Shown here piece by piece: positions 9,788-18,740 of a stretch of DNA of 58,440 nt (positions are counted from its first letter, which is position 1; each line of letters starts with the position of its first letter). The position numbers and the translations under genes are program-made. The DNA comes from Bodo saltans (Eukaryota; Euglenozoa; Kinetoplastea; Eubodonida; Bodonidae). The notes under the pieces are model-generated. The model was not told where the DNA came from. It did not search any database and saw only the letters and a program-made list of their open reading frames with translations. The stretch lies in contig CYKH01001711.1 of assembly GCA_001460835.1 (NCBI GenBank), forward strand, positions 1-58,440, read 5' to 3'.

Positions 9788-10408
9788 ATGTCACTAGCGA
9801 ACGACACGAACCTCACCATTCATAGATTTGTGAATGTGGCCGATGATCTCCCAGACGCCGGTGGTGGCACATGGGCTGCCATCGTTGCCGGCATTTTATT
9901 TGTGTTGGGCTTCGCGTCTACTATCGCCATTTACTACTTGAACCACACCATTCAGACGAAAGCACGTGACGACGCTCGACAACTTCAGCGAAGTGCAGCG
10001 GGGGGTAGCCCTGCGATGTTCCGGTCGCTATCTCCGGATGGCATTCCCATGACCCATCAAAAGACAATAGAGATGATGATGTTTGATGAGTCGCCCAGCC
10101 GATCTAGTACGCCAGACTTCGACCCCCTTGCCCCTAGTTCTCATCACCACGTAGCAGCATCGTTCCGTGTTCCCTCCTCACCGCCTGGTTATGGCGTTCC
10201 TCCCACGGCGGCACATCAGTCACGGGGAGTGGCACCACCGTCCGCAGCAGCGGCGTCGTACGAATTGAATCGTGGCCAGTCGTCGTATTTTGTGGACAGT
10301 GACGAGGAGTTGTTAGAATCTCGCCGAAGGCCATCGGCACCACAAGTGGGAGGGTCGCGTGTGCACCTCCACGCGGCGTCGAACAAGCAGTACTTTGACG
10401 AGATGTGA
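9788..10408 (+). CDS. Single-pass membrane protein with disordered tail (206 aa)
   Basis: The N-terminal 30 residues include N-glycosylation-type sequons (NDT, NLT). A hydrophobic helix follows (WAAIVAGILFVLGFASTIAIYYL, about 30-52), then a 150-residue Ser/Pro/His-rich tail with acidic clusters (MMMFDESPSRS, VDSDEELLES). The tail is probably cytosolic and offers many candidate phosphosites. Layout resembles the upstream neighbour at 9119. The stop codon lies within a short 16-bp tandem repeat at 10396-10427. Confidence 0.7.
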   Translation: MSLANDTNLTIHRFVNVADDLPDAGGGTWAAIVAGILFVLGFASTIAIYYLNHTIQTKARDDARQLQRSAAGGSPAMFRSLSPDGIPMTHQKTIEMMMFDESPSRSSTPDFDPLAPSSHHHVAASFRVPSSPPGYGVPPTAAHQSRGVAPPSAAAASYELNRGQSSYFVDSDEELLESRRRPSAPQVGGSRVHLHAASNKQYFDEM

Positions 10409-10427
10409 TAATGACGAGATGTGAGTG
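10396..10427 (+). repeat. 16-bp tandem repeat over a stop codon
   Basis: TGACGAGATGTGA occurs at 10396 and 10412. The first copy contains the stop of the TM-protein gene, so the protein ends before the second copy. Confidence 0.85.
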
Positions 10428-10920
10428 GGTGCGCGATAGATGAAGCTCATGTGGAATGATTTCGCGAGTTCAGGTGTGGCCATTTATGAGCAAAGAAAAA
10501 TTGCAGCAACTACGTGTTGAGGGTTTTTTTTTTTTTTGCAACACATTCCTTTTTCGTGATTGGCCACTTCTGTGTATTTGCGCTACTATCATGCTACTTG
10601 TTGTTGTTTTTCACCTTGTTGTTGTTTCGCGGCTGACGACGATATCATTCATTCAATTCCAAAATATCCCCCTTCTACTACTCCTGTGATACTTTTCTTT
10701 TTTTCCCCACCCCACAACCAAAAGTGTTGTGGATATCGGCCCCTGTCTTCTGTTTTATGTGGACGAGCCAACCTGTACAACTGTACTTTGTAGTATCTGC
10801 TCAACATTCGCTCAGGTAACTCTCTTCCTGGTTGTTGTTCAAGATATACGCGGATTCCGCTCATTCTTCTTTAAAGTTTTTGTTTCTTTCTTCTTTTAAG
10901 TGGAAAGAGGAGTTGACAAA
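10409..10920. other. Intergenic region, T-rich
   Basis: A 510-bp stretch without a convincing gene. It carries several pyrimidine tracts (10527-10538, 10691-10711, 10873-10897) typical of kinetoplastid intergenic RNA-processing signals. Short open frames here are T-rich and hydrophobic by composition only. Confidence 0.5.
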
Positions 10921-10921
10921 A

Positions 10922-11240
10922 TGAGAGATTCAAAATGATAGTCCGGTGCCGTTAGGGAAGTTCACCAGCAGGCAGGTGGTGGATGCTGTCGCCCATCTGC
11001 TCTCCACGATGCAACTGGCAGGACTTGGTCGATTGCTGCGTAGCACCATCGACTCTGCCGGTGATCCGCAAGTCAGACTGGACACATTCGTTGCCGAAAC
11101 GGACAAGATATCAGGGGGAGCTCCACGTGCATGGGCACCGCCGCCATATGCTCCGCAACAACATTGGACAGCTCCACCCCCCCGGCCCTACAGCGGTGGT
11201 GGTGGGTTTGGGGCCATTTTTTTTTGGCCTTGCGGTTGAG
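10922..11240 (+). pseudogene. Open frame without ATG, Pro/Gly-rich end; gene fragment?
   Basis: The frame encodes about 100 residues (LGKFTSRQVVDAVAHLLSTM, then a Pro-rich PPPYAPQQHW stretch and a Gly run). It looks protein-like but has no ATG; a codon GTG at 10946 is not a credible eukaryotic start. It ends just after a run of nine T at about 11216-11225, beyond which a neighbouring frame stays open to about 11390. This may be a decayed gene or one with a homopolymer error. I do not recognise the family. Confidence 0.35.
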
Positions 11241-11321
11241 CGAACTCTTCCAAAATATTTTTCAGCTTCAAACCATTATCAACCAAGCATAACTGTAAGA
11301 ATTTTAGCTCGAAAATACCGA

Positions 11322-11640
11322 TTAGTTGGGCTCTTCAGCTTCGACTGCATTTGGGATTCCTCGTGCAGGGACTCGAGCCATGTCTGCTGACGCCGGCTGC
11401 GCTTCCGAGGTTTTGAACATCTTTCGATACTTAGCCCGAATTTTTGAGTGTCGATGGTCGTCGGTTGCGTAAAGGTGCTGCTGCTGGTGCACTTCTCTCC
11501 CGTCAGGGTCGTAGTCGGAGGTGAAACACAGGTTAGCCCCCACCCCCTCATCTGTAAGAATGTTGGTAGCTGCGCACAAATTAATGTTTTCATTTTGACA
11601 CTCAAGGGATATAAGACGAACGATGCTGCGCGCTGCATTC
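11322..11640 (-). other. Minus-strand open frame with protein-like composition
   Basis: Reading leftward, this frame encodes an acidic/basic mixed sequence (for example DYDPDGREVHQQQHLYATDD, then HSKIRAKYRKMFKTSEAQ) that is less repetitive than typical antisense shadows. It continues into the 103-bp duplicated block upstream but has no clear ATG. It would be the only minus-strand gene in the window, so I treat it as doubtful. The plus-strand frame over the same DNA is the competing reading. Confidence 0.25.
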
Positions 11641-11803
11641 GCCTCCGAGACAAGGTAGACCCGGTCGTGCGCGGCATGTGGGAGATGCAACCAGTAATTG
11701 ACACTCAAGGGATATAAGACGAACGATGCTGCGCGCTGCATTCGCCTCCGAGACAAGGTAGACCCGGTCGTGCGCGGCATGTGGGAGATGATGCAACCAG
11801 TAA
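11595..11803 (+). repeat. 103-bp tandem duplication
   Basis: The copies begin at 11595 and 11698. They are identical by eye except for one extra ATG triplet near the end of the second copy (GAGATGATGCAACC versus GAGATGCAACC). The unit is not a multiple of three. Confidence 0.93.
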
Positions 11804-12359
11804 AGGGTTGGGCGATTGGTTTTGTGGCTGGCGCATTACTGGGTGTGTGTCATGGTACGCTTGAGACACCCATCTTTTCGTTTAGTGCCAATGGCGAACG
11901 CCACAGCATCGCGCGAATGAGAATGGCATACAAAGACAGTGTCAAACACCTCAAGTACCGTTCGGATGAAGCACTGAAAGAAATCAGCAAGGATCTAACG
12001 GAGGACCAGGAAAAAAAACTCTTGAGAAGATAATCGCCCATTACCTTGTCCCGGCGTCATACGAGCTTCTGTTCGGCCACGATATGGTGTTCTACAACGA
12101 GATGGAGGGAACCATTGTGCTCGATTACGATGAATACAACACGATGCACAGTACTAGACTACACCACGATCCGCGAAAACTGGATTTCTGTTCTTTCGCA
12201 TTTCGGTGTGCTTTTGAGTGTGTCGACACTTTCCGTATTCTTACAGACACTTCTGCGTCGCATTCTCGCGTTGCCGAGCGTGCACTGACCAAGTGTCGAG
12301 AGGAGAAAGTGAAACGCGCGGGAAAAAGCAACAATCACGTCGTTACTTTTCCTCAGTAA
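11779..12359 (+). pseudogene. Unknown protein, split by a frame change at an A-run
   Basis: The first part (ATG at 11779, MWEMMQPVKGWAIGFVAGAL) has a modest hydrophobic stretch, then a charged helical region, and stops at 12033. The second part (12084-12359) starts at MVFYNEMEGTIVLDYDEYN. The two are adjacent frames meeting at a run of eight A at about 12010-12017, and the sequence on either side reads as one coherent protein of about 190 residues. A homopolymer sequencing error or a recent indel would explain this. The N-terminus may instead lie upstream, across the 103-bp duplication. Family not recognised. Confidence 0.5.
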
Positions 12360-12426
12360 GTTACATCACGAGATCCTAATTATAGCGAGTGAAACGAATG
12401 ACACGTACGTTTCAGAGAAATGGGCT

Positions 12427-12660
12427 TTCGTTCGTTGATTCTTTGTTCTTTCCATTCCTGTGAAGCGATTTATTATTGTTGGTTCCCTCGCGATGTTCCC
12501 AAGAACTTGTTCTCCTCGCCAGATTTGTGTTTCTTGACAAATAGAGGTGACATTGACGGGAGAGAGTGCTGCTAAGTCCTTTTGCGTAAGTGTTGATTGT
12601 GGATGGCAAAAACACGCAGTTTTTTTCCCCCTTCGTTCGTTGATTCTTTGTTCTTTCCAT
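12427..12660 (+). repeat. 29-bp direct repeat of a pyrimidine tract, 205 bp apart
   Basis: TTCGTTCGTTGATTCTTTGT and the nine bases after it occur at 12427-12455 and at 12632-12660. The second copy is followed by CCTTAG and is the likely acceptor tract of the RHS-like gene, so this is a duplicated RNA-processing signal. Confidence 0.85.
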
Positions 12661-12666
12661 CCTTAG
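12620..12666 (+). promoter_or_regulatory. Probable spliced-leader acceptor of RHS-like gene 1
   Basis: A 40-nt T/C-rich tract ends in CCTTAG, 12 nt before the ATG at 12678. This favours 12678 as the start over the ATG at 12603, which lies upstream of the tract. Confidence 0.5.
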
Positions 12667-12677
12667 TGAGGAAGCCC

Positions 12678-15600
12678 ATGCTAAGATTACGATTGAGATT
12701 GAAGGCATGGGTGTTGCATGCTCCTCCTGTGTGGCCCCAACGTGGTGAACGGTCGACTAAGTGCCTGACTACACCGCTCAGTATGGGTATGATCTCTCGC
12801 AGCCGCTGCTTGCTTTCAGTTTCTGGCTTGGCGAGAGAGTCTGATTGCCTGTTTGCTTCTCTCGAGAATTCACCGACATTGATGGCCGCGAGTCGTGCAG
12901 CGGGCCAACGTTTTGCTGACCATCAGGAGAAGAGCTCTGTCCTTGACCTCATTGAGTTCGTAGTTTCGTCGAATGTTGCATGCTCCTCCTGTGTGGCCCC
13001 AACGTGGTGAACGGTCGACTAAGTGCCTGACTACACCGCTCAGTATGGGTATGATCTCTCGCAGCCGCTGCTTGCTTTCAGTTTCTGGCTTGGCGAGAGA
13101 GTCTGATTGCCTGTTTGCTTCTCTCGAGAATTCACCGACATTGATGGCCGCGAGTCGTGCAGCGGGCCAACGTTTTGCTGACCATCAGGAGAAGAGCTCT
13201 GTCCTTGACCTCATTGAGTTCGTAGTTTCGTCGAAAGTTGGCAAAAAATTGTCGTTATCAAAAACAGAGAATGAAATCTTGTGGAACGGTTCTGTTGTGG
13301 TGTTTTTCAGCGTGATCACTTTCACAAGCGCTGCCATGGAGCGCCGTCGTCAATACTCCACCGAACATGCGCTTGTCGTCGCCATCGCTGCCCCGCATGA
13401 CATTGGTCAGCTGCCTGAGGGCACCACTTCCATGAAAACACTGTCGGTTGTAGACCCGAATTGTGGTGCGTGGGGTGAGCAGGAGGAGCATATCAAGCCG
13501 CCCCCTCTCAAGTTTCACATGTATTCTATTGTGGATGGGCTGGACGAAGACGCAAAGGAACGAGTCGCATCGTTTATCTTGCACGCGGTGAAGAGGCACC
13601 AGGATCAGAATGAAATGACGCACCTGTTCACACACGATCTGATTCAAAGCCCCCACTTCCGCGAAGAGTACCGGCTCACAGTACACACTGCTGCTGCTGA
13701 TGAGCAAGCTGAGAAAAGAACAATTTACGTTGCGTCATCGGAGCGCGATTGGGGCGAGCTCGCAGAGCGCTTTGTGGACGTTTCAGCAACAACAAAGGTG
13801 CCGCGGCGGCTATGTGATGCGACCGTGTTGCTGGACTGCGGCCTGCCCATCCCTCACACCGTAGACTCGAAGGCCGTCATTCTTATTGGAGGGGAATCAG
13901 GTTCTGGAAAGACATGGGCGATGATCACCGGCCGGAGTGAGCTCTGTGATCTAGTCGTGTACGTGCGTTTGTTTTCTGTCGTCATGACGAGCATGGGCAG
14001 AGAGTTTCAGAACATCACCAAGTTTTCTGATAGCAAATCCTTCGCCAGCGTTGCAGCACAAGCTGTTGAGGTTGCGGTCAACAACGTTTGCTCCCCGCTC
14101 CTTGAACGACTGCGTTCTGCGAATGGCCACCGAGCGCTAAACGTGCGGGTGTGCTTTGACGAGATGGGGCGTGACCCTAACTTTGCCCGCGCATGTTACT
14201 CCATGGGTCCTACTATGCTCCACGAGGCATTGGGCTTCGGAACCGCGGTGAAGCTGCAGATCTTCGCTGCGGGTGCTGGCGTAGGAACCATGTCGAATGC
14301 GGATTACTCATCAGGGAACGCGTTCTTCAAGCTTGCCATTCTAGGTTCCCGAGGACATCAGCAGCAACGCGGCGACCGTTGTTTGTATTACTGGGCAGTG
14401 CGAAAAACAATCAACTGGGGATTAGAATACGAACCCCTGACCGTCGCGATTCACAACCTGGCCCACAACTGGGACAATCTCGGAAAGCGAGCCGCCTTGT
14501 TACGGGCGCGTGACGATGCTCTTCGGGAAGTCACATCTGCAGCAAATATATCGGCTGATGCCAAGCTTTTCTACATCAAAGAACAATTGCTCTCCGCCGT
14601 GGAATCTGACGCAGCCTGCGCCGCGGCTCTTAGCAACCCACGCGTCGCTGCGCTGATCCTCGCCAGGTGCACAACATTGGCGCGGCAAATGGCCGACGAA
14701 GAGGTTAGCGTGAGGACGAACGGCTCGTCGGATATCCGACGCCAAGTACTCCAACCGGTGGCCGCGTGGTTTAAGAAACAAAACATCATCGAAGGGTTCC
14801 CTGTAGAGGACCCATGCCAGCTCCTGGTCGAGTGCCTCCGACACGTTATTTTCGACAATTACCATAGCTTCGGGTGTTTTCACGTAACAAAACTGGTCGT
14901 AAGCCGCGGTGTGTTGGTCGACAACGTCGTATTTGAGAAGGTTGTGCCAACCGGTTTTACTCCGCTGCTTGACCATTATAAGAGCCCCATCATGATTCAC
15001 CGGCGTGCCGAAGAGCAAAACACGACAAGTAGTGTTGGTGGGTCGGGTGACTCTGCAAGTAGCAGTAGTTACGCGAAGGCGCGAGGCAGCGTGAGAGTGG
15101 CGCACACCGCGTGCTTCCCGGAGAACGTTGGGCGGTACAGCATCTCACCGGCAATGGTGGTGATGCTTTCCAACTTTACGTCGAGCGCATTTGAAAAGAA
15201 CGTTGCTGACATCAGTAAGACATTCGAGCGTGCGGTGGGGACGTTCCTTTACCTTGCGGTGCAGGTGTTCCGTGGACGTCCTGTATGCGAGCTGCTTGAC
15301 TTCATCATTGGCCCGTTGGCAATTGTTGGTGAGGAGGCACAGAAGACGTTGAGCTCCAACAAGGTGGTTGCGTATGACTCGCTTGAGTTGCGAGTGAGCG
15401 GACCGTCGGAGGCCTCGCACGTCATTAGCGCGTTGACGAAAGAACGGCATCGCGAAGCGCTTTCGCCATGTGAATCTAAAGCTTTTGAGCACGCCTCGAA
15501 GCTGTGGACGGTGAAGACCACCGATGGCAAGCGCCACGCATGGATTGAGCACTGCCCGAAGGACTTCCCCTGCGCTGACGTTGTGCTGCACATACCTGAC

Positions 15601-16212
15601 GTCATCACGCTGCCGATCCGATGCAAAGATAGCGACAAAAACTACACAGCGAACGACATTCGTGAAGCCTTGAAGCCAATGATCATCATGGAGCCTTGGA
15701 AGAGCACCATGTGCCACCCAGATACCTTTTTTGTGGCAAAATTGCATGCACTCGGGTCGCCCGTCGTTCCTATGCTTCTCTTGTCGCGCGCTGCCACGCT
15801 GTCAGCAAGCACAGTGTCTTGGGAAAAGTGCGAAGCAGTGGATGCTCGCTGCATTGTGGCCGAAGGATTCGCGGAGCCTGCCCTGCCGGAGCAGATGAAG
15901 CTCGACAGCGAAGTCAGCGACAATGAGGTGGCAGCTCGCTGCAGCATCACTGCGAATGACCAACGGCTGCATCAGATCCGAAGGAGCATGATGGTGCTCA
16001 GCACGAAGAGGGACAAGTTTGATGACGTTGTTTGCGTAGTCACTGCACCGCCTGCTGTGATGCCCCACCGCAACGGCGCAAAGTACATCAGTGGGAGTCG
16101 TGTCAAGTTCACAGAAGGCGTGACTGATGCTCCGGAGAGAGAGAGCAACGTCGCTACACACGAAGGCACTGTTCGACTCCTTAGCGAAAATGACAATATT
16201 CCTAACAGGTAA
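12678..16212 (+). CDS. RHS/Crinkler-type NTPase with C-terminal nuclease-like domain
   Basis: Retrotransposon-hot-spot-like protein of about 1,080 visible residues. After a variable N-terminal region there is a P-loop NTPase module: Walker A GGESGSGKT at 13888-13914 and Walker B VRVCFDEMG at about 14140-14166, followed by a helical NTPase C-domain. At the C-terminus, DVVLHIPDVITLPIRCK (about 15577-15630) has the D...xxK spacing of a PD-(D/E)XK nuclease core; the paralogue downstream has QCK where this one has RCK, so activity here is uncertain. The RHS and Crinkler families are known to share an NTPase-plus-REase-fold design. The Arg-rich, acid-poor start (MLRLRLRLKAWVL) resembles a mitochondrial presequence. 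A 262-bp tandem duplication lies in the 5' part and separates this start from the main frame. Confidence 0.7.
12712..13235 (+). repeat. 262-bp tandem duplication in RHS-like gene 1
   Basis: Copies 12712-12973 and 12974-13235 appear identical by eye. The unit is not a multiple of three, so the coding frame differs on either side of the junction. Confidence 0.95.
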
Positions 16213-16339
16213 AATGAGTGCGGAAATGGTCTCTGATGTCGAGACGATGAAGCAGAAGTATTGTTGGTACCTACAGTTGGTGTTGAAATTGAGAGGCTGA
16301 GGTGAATTTCGCACCGGTGATGTGACGATGTTTCTAAAA

Positions 16340-16379
16340 CTTTCCTTTTTGGTTTTCCTACTTTCCTACGTACATACAG
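16340..16379 (+). promoter_or_regulatory. Probable spliced-leader acceptor of MLO-like gene
   Basis: A T/C-rich tract ending in CATACAG lies 45 nt upstream of the ATG at 16424. It selects that ATG over the upstream ATG at 16328. Confidence 0.5.
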
Positions 16380-16423
16380 GAAGAACAAAAAATAAAACAA
16401 AACGCAACAAAGCACAACAAAGA

Positions 16424-17833
16424 ATGAGTAGGAGTAGTATGCACGTGCTGCTATGCGGGATGATTGCTTGCTTGTGCATTCCTTTCGCAAGTGCCGCCGA
16501 CGTGTTCAATTCTACCACCTACTCTGGCGGCGATGTTGTCCGCGCGTATGGATTAGAAGAGACTACCATCACTCTTATTGTGCTGCTGGTCGCCGCCATC
16601 GTTGAGTTCGCCGTCGACACTGTGAGCTCCGCAGAAAATAAATATCTGCGTGTGATGTTCAACGCAGTTGCCCAGGAGGTGATGATCGTTGGCGTCCTTA
16701 TCTTAGCTCTCTTATTTACCCAGACTGTCTACACGTGGCCGGTGTTATGGGTGTTTATGTTCAAGTGGAGCATGATGTGCCTGTTCTTAATGATTGTGTT
16801 ATTCATCATTGAAATCATTGCGCTGCTGTACATCGCACGAAGGTCCGCAGATTCATGGGGTGAGTTCGAGTCCACCCTGATGGACACCCAGGGCGTGTCT
16901 CTGTCTGGGTGGCAGGAGCACTACAAGCACTCCTCGTACAAGTTTCTTCAAGCCCTGAAGGCGTACGGGTACGAGGCGGGCAACGGCGTGCGATTCAGCC
17001 ACTACTTGTCCAAAATGGTTCGGCGAAACGTCTTCTCCATGACGGAGATCAAGTGGGTGTCGTGGGTGGTGTTGGCAACTGTAGCGGTGCTGAATGGCCT
17101 CAGAGCAGAGGCGGCGATGAAGTTGTCATTAATTGGTGACGAGAACGTGGACGATGACTTATCGGACTGGCAACGCTTTGTCAACTACTTCACGTACGTT
17201 GTGTTGGTCGGGTACGTCGCCTTGGCAATGTTTATTGCCGTTTTTGTGTTGTTGCTGCGCCGTCTGGACGCATTTTTAGAGGGAACGAGGAGCGCACAGC
17301 GAGCCTCGTCCTCCCCCAATCCTGTGCATGGTACAGTTGTAGGGGCGGATGTTGTGATAAGCATCGATACGCTAGACGACCCTCGCAGCTACCTCTTCCG
17401 CCACAGCCTTGACGCTACCATGGAGCTTGTTCAAACATTGCTGTTAGTTGTGCAGTGGTACACCGCCACGTTTATTTTAGGGTTTATGTACCAGTGCATC
17501 ATGTTGGTCGACCTTGCCTATGGCATTCCGGTGCTGGTGACGGGCGCGATCCCTTTCTTCGTGCCCATGTTTCTGATGCCGAGGCTGCTGCTCACCGTCA
17601 CCATTCTGGGCTCTCTGGGCACCAACCTCGATGAGTACGCAGTGCAAGCCCTCATCAAGTCTGCGAAGGTGCCTGAGTCTGAGTGGCCAGCAAAGATGAA
17701 GCGGCGACTTTTGGCGTCAAAGAAATTGAAAGACAAACGAAGGAAGTCAAGGTTGGAGCCCAGCGCAACTGCCTTGGACTCCCCTTCAGCAGCGGCAACA
17801 CCAACGCCTGCCGTCCCAGTGGGGGAGCTTTAG
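16424..17833 (+). CDS. Polytopic membrane protein, MLO-like
   Basis: About 470 residues from the ATG at 16424, which opens a clear signal peptide (MSRSSMHVLLCGMIACLCIP, cleavage likely after FASAA). About seven hydrophobic segments follow: ITLIVLLVAAIVEFAV, EVMIVGVLILALLF, WPVLWVFMFKWSMMCLFLMI and others, ending with a basic, Ala/Pro-rich cytosolic tail. A first TM followed by an amphipathic helix and an E-x-M-x-x-G-x-x-x-L-x-L second TM resembles the plant MLO family, and length and topology agree. MLO proteins are plasma-membrane calcium-channel-like proteins. The assignment is tentative. It lies between the two RHS-like genes. Confidence 0.6.
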   Translation: MSRSSMHVLLCGMIACLCIPFASAADVFNSTTYSGGDVVRAYGLEETTITLIVLLVAAIVEFAVDTVSSAENKYLRVMFNAVAQEVMIVGVLILALLFTQTVYTWPVLWVFMFKWSMMCLFLMIVLFIIEIIALLYIARRSADSWGEFESTLMDTQGVSLSGWQEHYKHSSYKFLQALKAYGYEAGNGVRFSHYLSKMVRRNVFSMTEIKWVSWVVLATVAVLNGLRAEAAMKLSLIGDENVDDDLSDWQRFVNYFTYVVLVGYVALAMFIAVFVLLLRRLDAFLEGTRSAQRASSSPNPVHGTVVGADVVISIDTLDDPRSYLFRHSLDATMELVQTLLLVVQWYTATFILGFMYQCIMLVDLAYGIPVLVTGAIPFFVPMFLMPRLLLTVTILGSLGTNLDEYAVQALIKSAKVPESEWPAKMKRRLLASKKLKDKRRKSRLEPSATALDSPSAAATPTPAVPVGEL

Positions 17834-18680
17834 TGCCAAAAGTTTAATGATTTGCATCAGTGTGTGTTGTAGGCGGAACGTTAGACTCGCCCCAGCAGCA
17901 GCGCATATTCCTAGTTGTACAATACTGACAAGCCACTTATGCACTTCGTCATATGAAAGTCCCATCGGCTGAAGAAAGTAAATCTTGATTGTAACATTTT
18001 TTCGTCGCGTAGTCAAGTCTCTCCATCTCCTGAAATGTTGTCTTGTAAGAACGATGCCTCACCACCATCCTAGAATAAATGGCTGCAGCTCGTGACCGCA
18101 CGAAGAGCGTTGATCGCCACTGATCAGCAGGCGCGAATTTGATCGAAATTCTTAATCGTGCTGTATTCCGCAAGGCAGCAAGGGCAACAACGTGATAGGT
18201 GCGCAAAACGGAACAAAGATTTTGCTGCTGCAGCTGCCTCGTACAGTAGGTGCCCGCAGATGCCCAGCAGCCGCGGCTCTAAATTTATGGTTCTGTGTAG
18301 CGAGATAAGAAGTGATAAGAATTGTCACATAAATTACATTAGCCTCCCGAGTGACACAAAGGTATTTTTTTTTAAAAACATAATGCACTGTGTACTGGAC
18401 TCGTCTCGGTCAGCTCAACGTTACGGACGTTTGATTTAGTGAAGGAGCCAGCAAACAGTTGCCGGTGACGGAGGCGGTCCTGCAGCATGGTAGATCACCT
18501 GAACCGTTCTAGTTGTACGTGCGCAACTTCCTCAAAAGAGGGTACATGTAAAGGGTAACTAATGGGGTTAAAAAAAAAAAAAAAATGGGATAAGGACAAG
18601 ATGTCGACCCTTCTGGGTCTTATCGGCCACCGCTCACTGTCGCAGCGAGAGGCGCAAGGCCCCACATGGCCACAACAAAC
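17834..18680. other. Intergenic region containing a gene relic
   Basis: About 850 bp between the MLO-like gene and RHS-like copy 2. It contains the Aat-like relic at 18047-18215 and T- and A-homopolymers (18365-18374, 18571-18585). No open gene is seen. Confidence 0.6.
18047..18215 (+). pseudogene. Relic of the 3' end of the Aat-like gene
   Basis: This segment aligns by eye with 23480-23672 inside the Aat-like gene. AATAAATGGCTGCAGCT, CCGCACGAAGAGCG and ATTCCGCAAGGCA occur in the same order in both, with indels and substitutions between. It has no open frame. It is a decayed duplicate of the gene's 3' part placed about 5.4 kb upstream, on the other side of RHS-like copy 2. Confidence 0.75.
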
Positions 18681-18721
18681 TTTCTCTTCATTTCTTGCCC
18701 CACATTTTTCATATGGATTAG
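18681..18721 (+). promoter_or_regulatory. Probable spliced-leader acceptor of RHS-like copy 2
   Basis: TTTCTCTTCATTTCTTGCCC and the bases after it, ending in GGATTAG, lie 20 nt upstream of the ATG at 18741. Confidence 0.45.
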
Positions 18722-18740
18722 CAGGAGCAACAGTCTGAAT

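Noticed and set aside
10946-11239. GTG-initiated complete gene
   Set aside because: GTG is not a credible eukaryotic start. The frame is simply open after an upstream TGA and is better seen as a fragment.
12603-12677. ATG at 12603 as start of RHS-like gene 1
   Set aside because: It precedes the pyrimidine tract and AG at 12665-12666, so it should be removed by trans-splicing.
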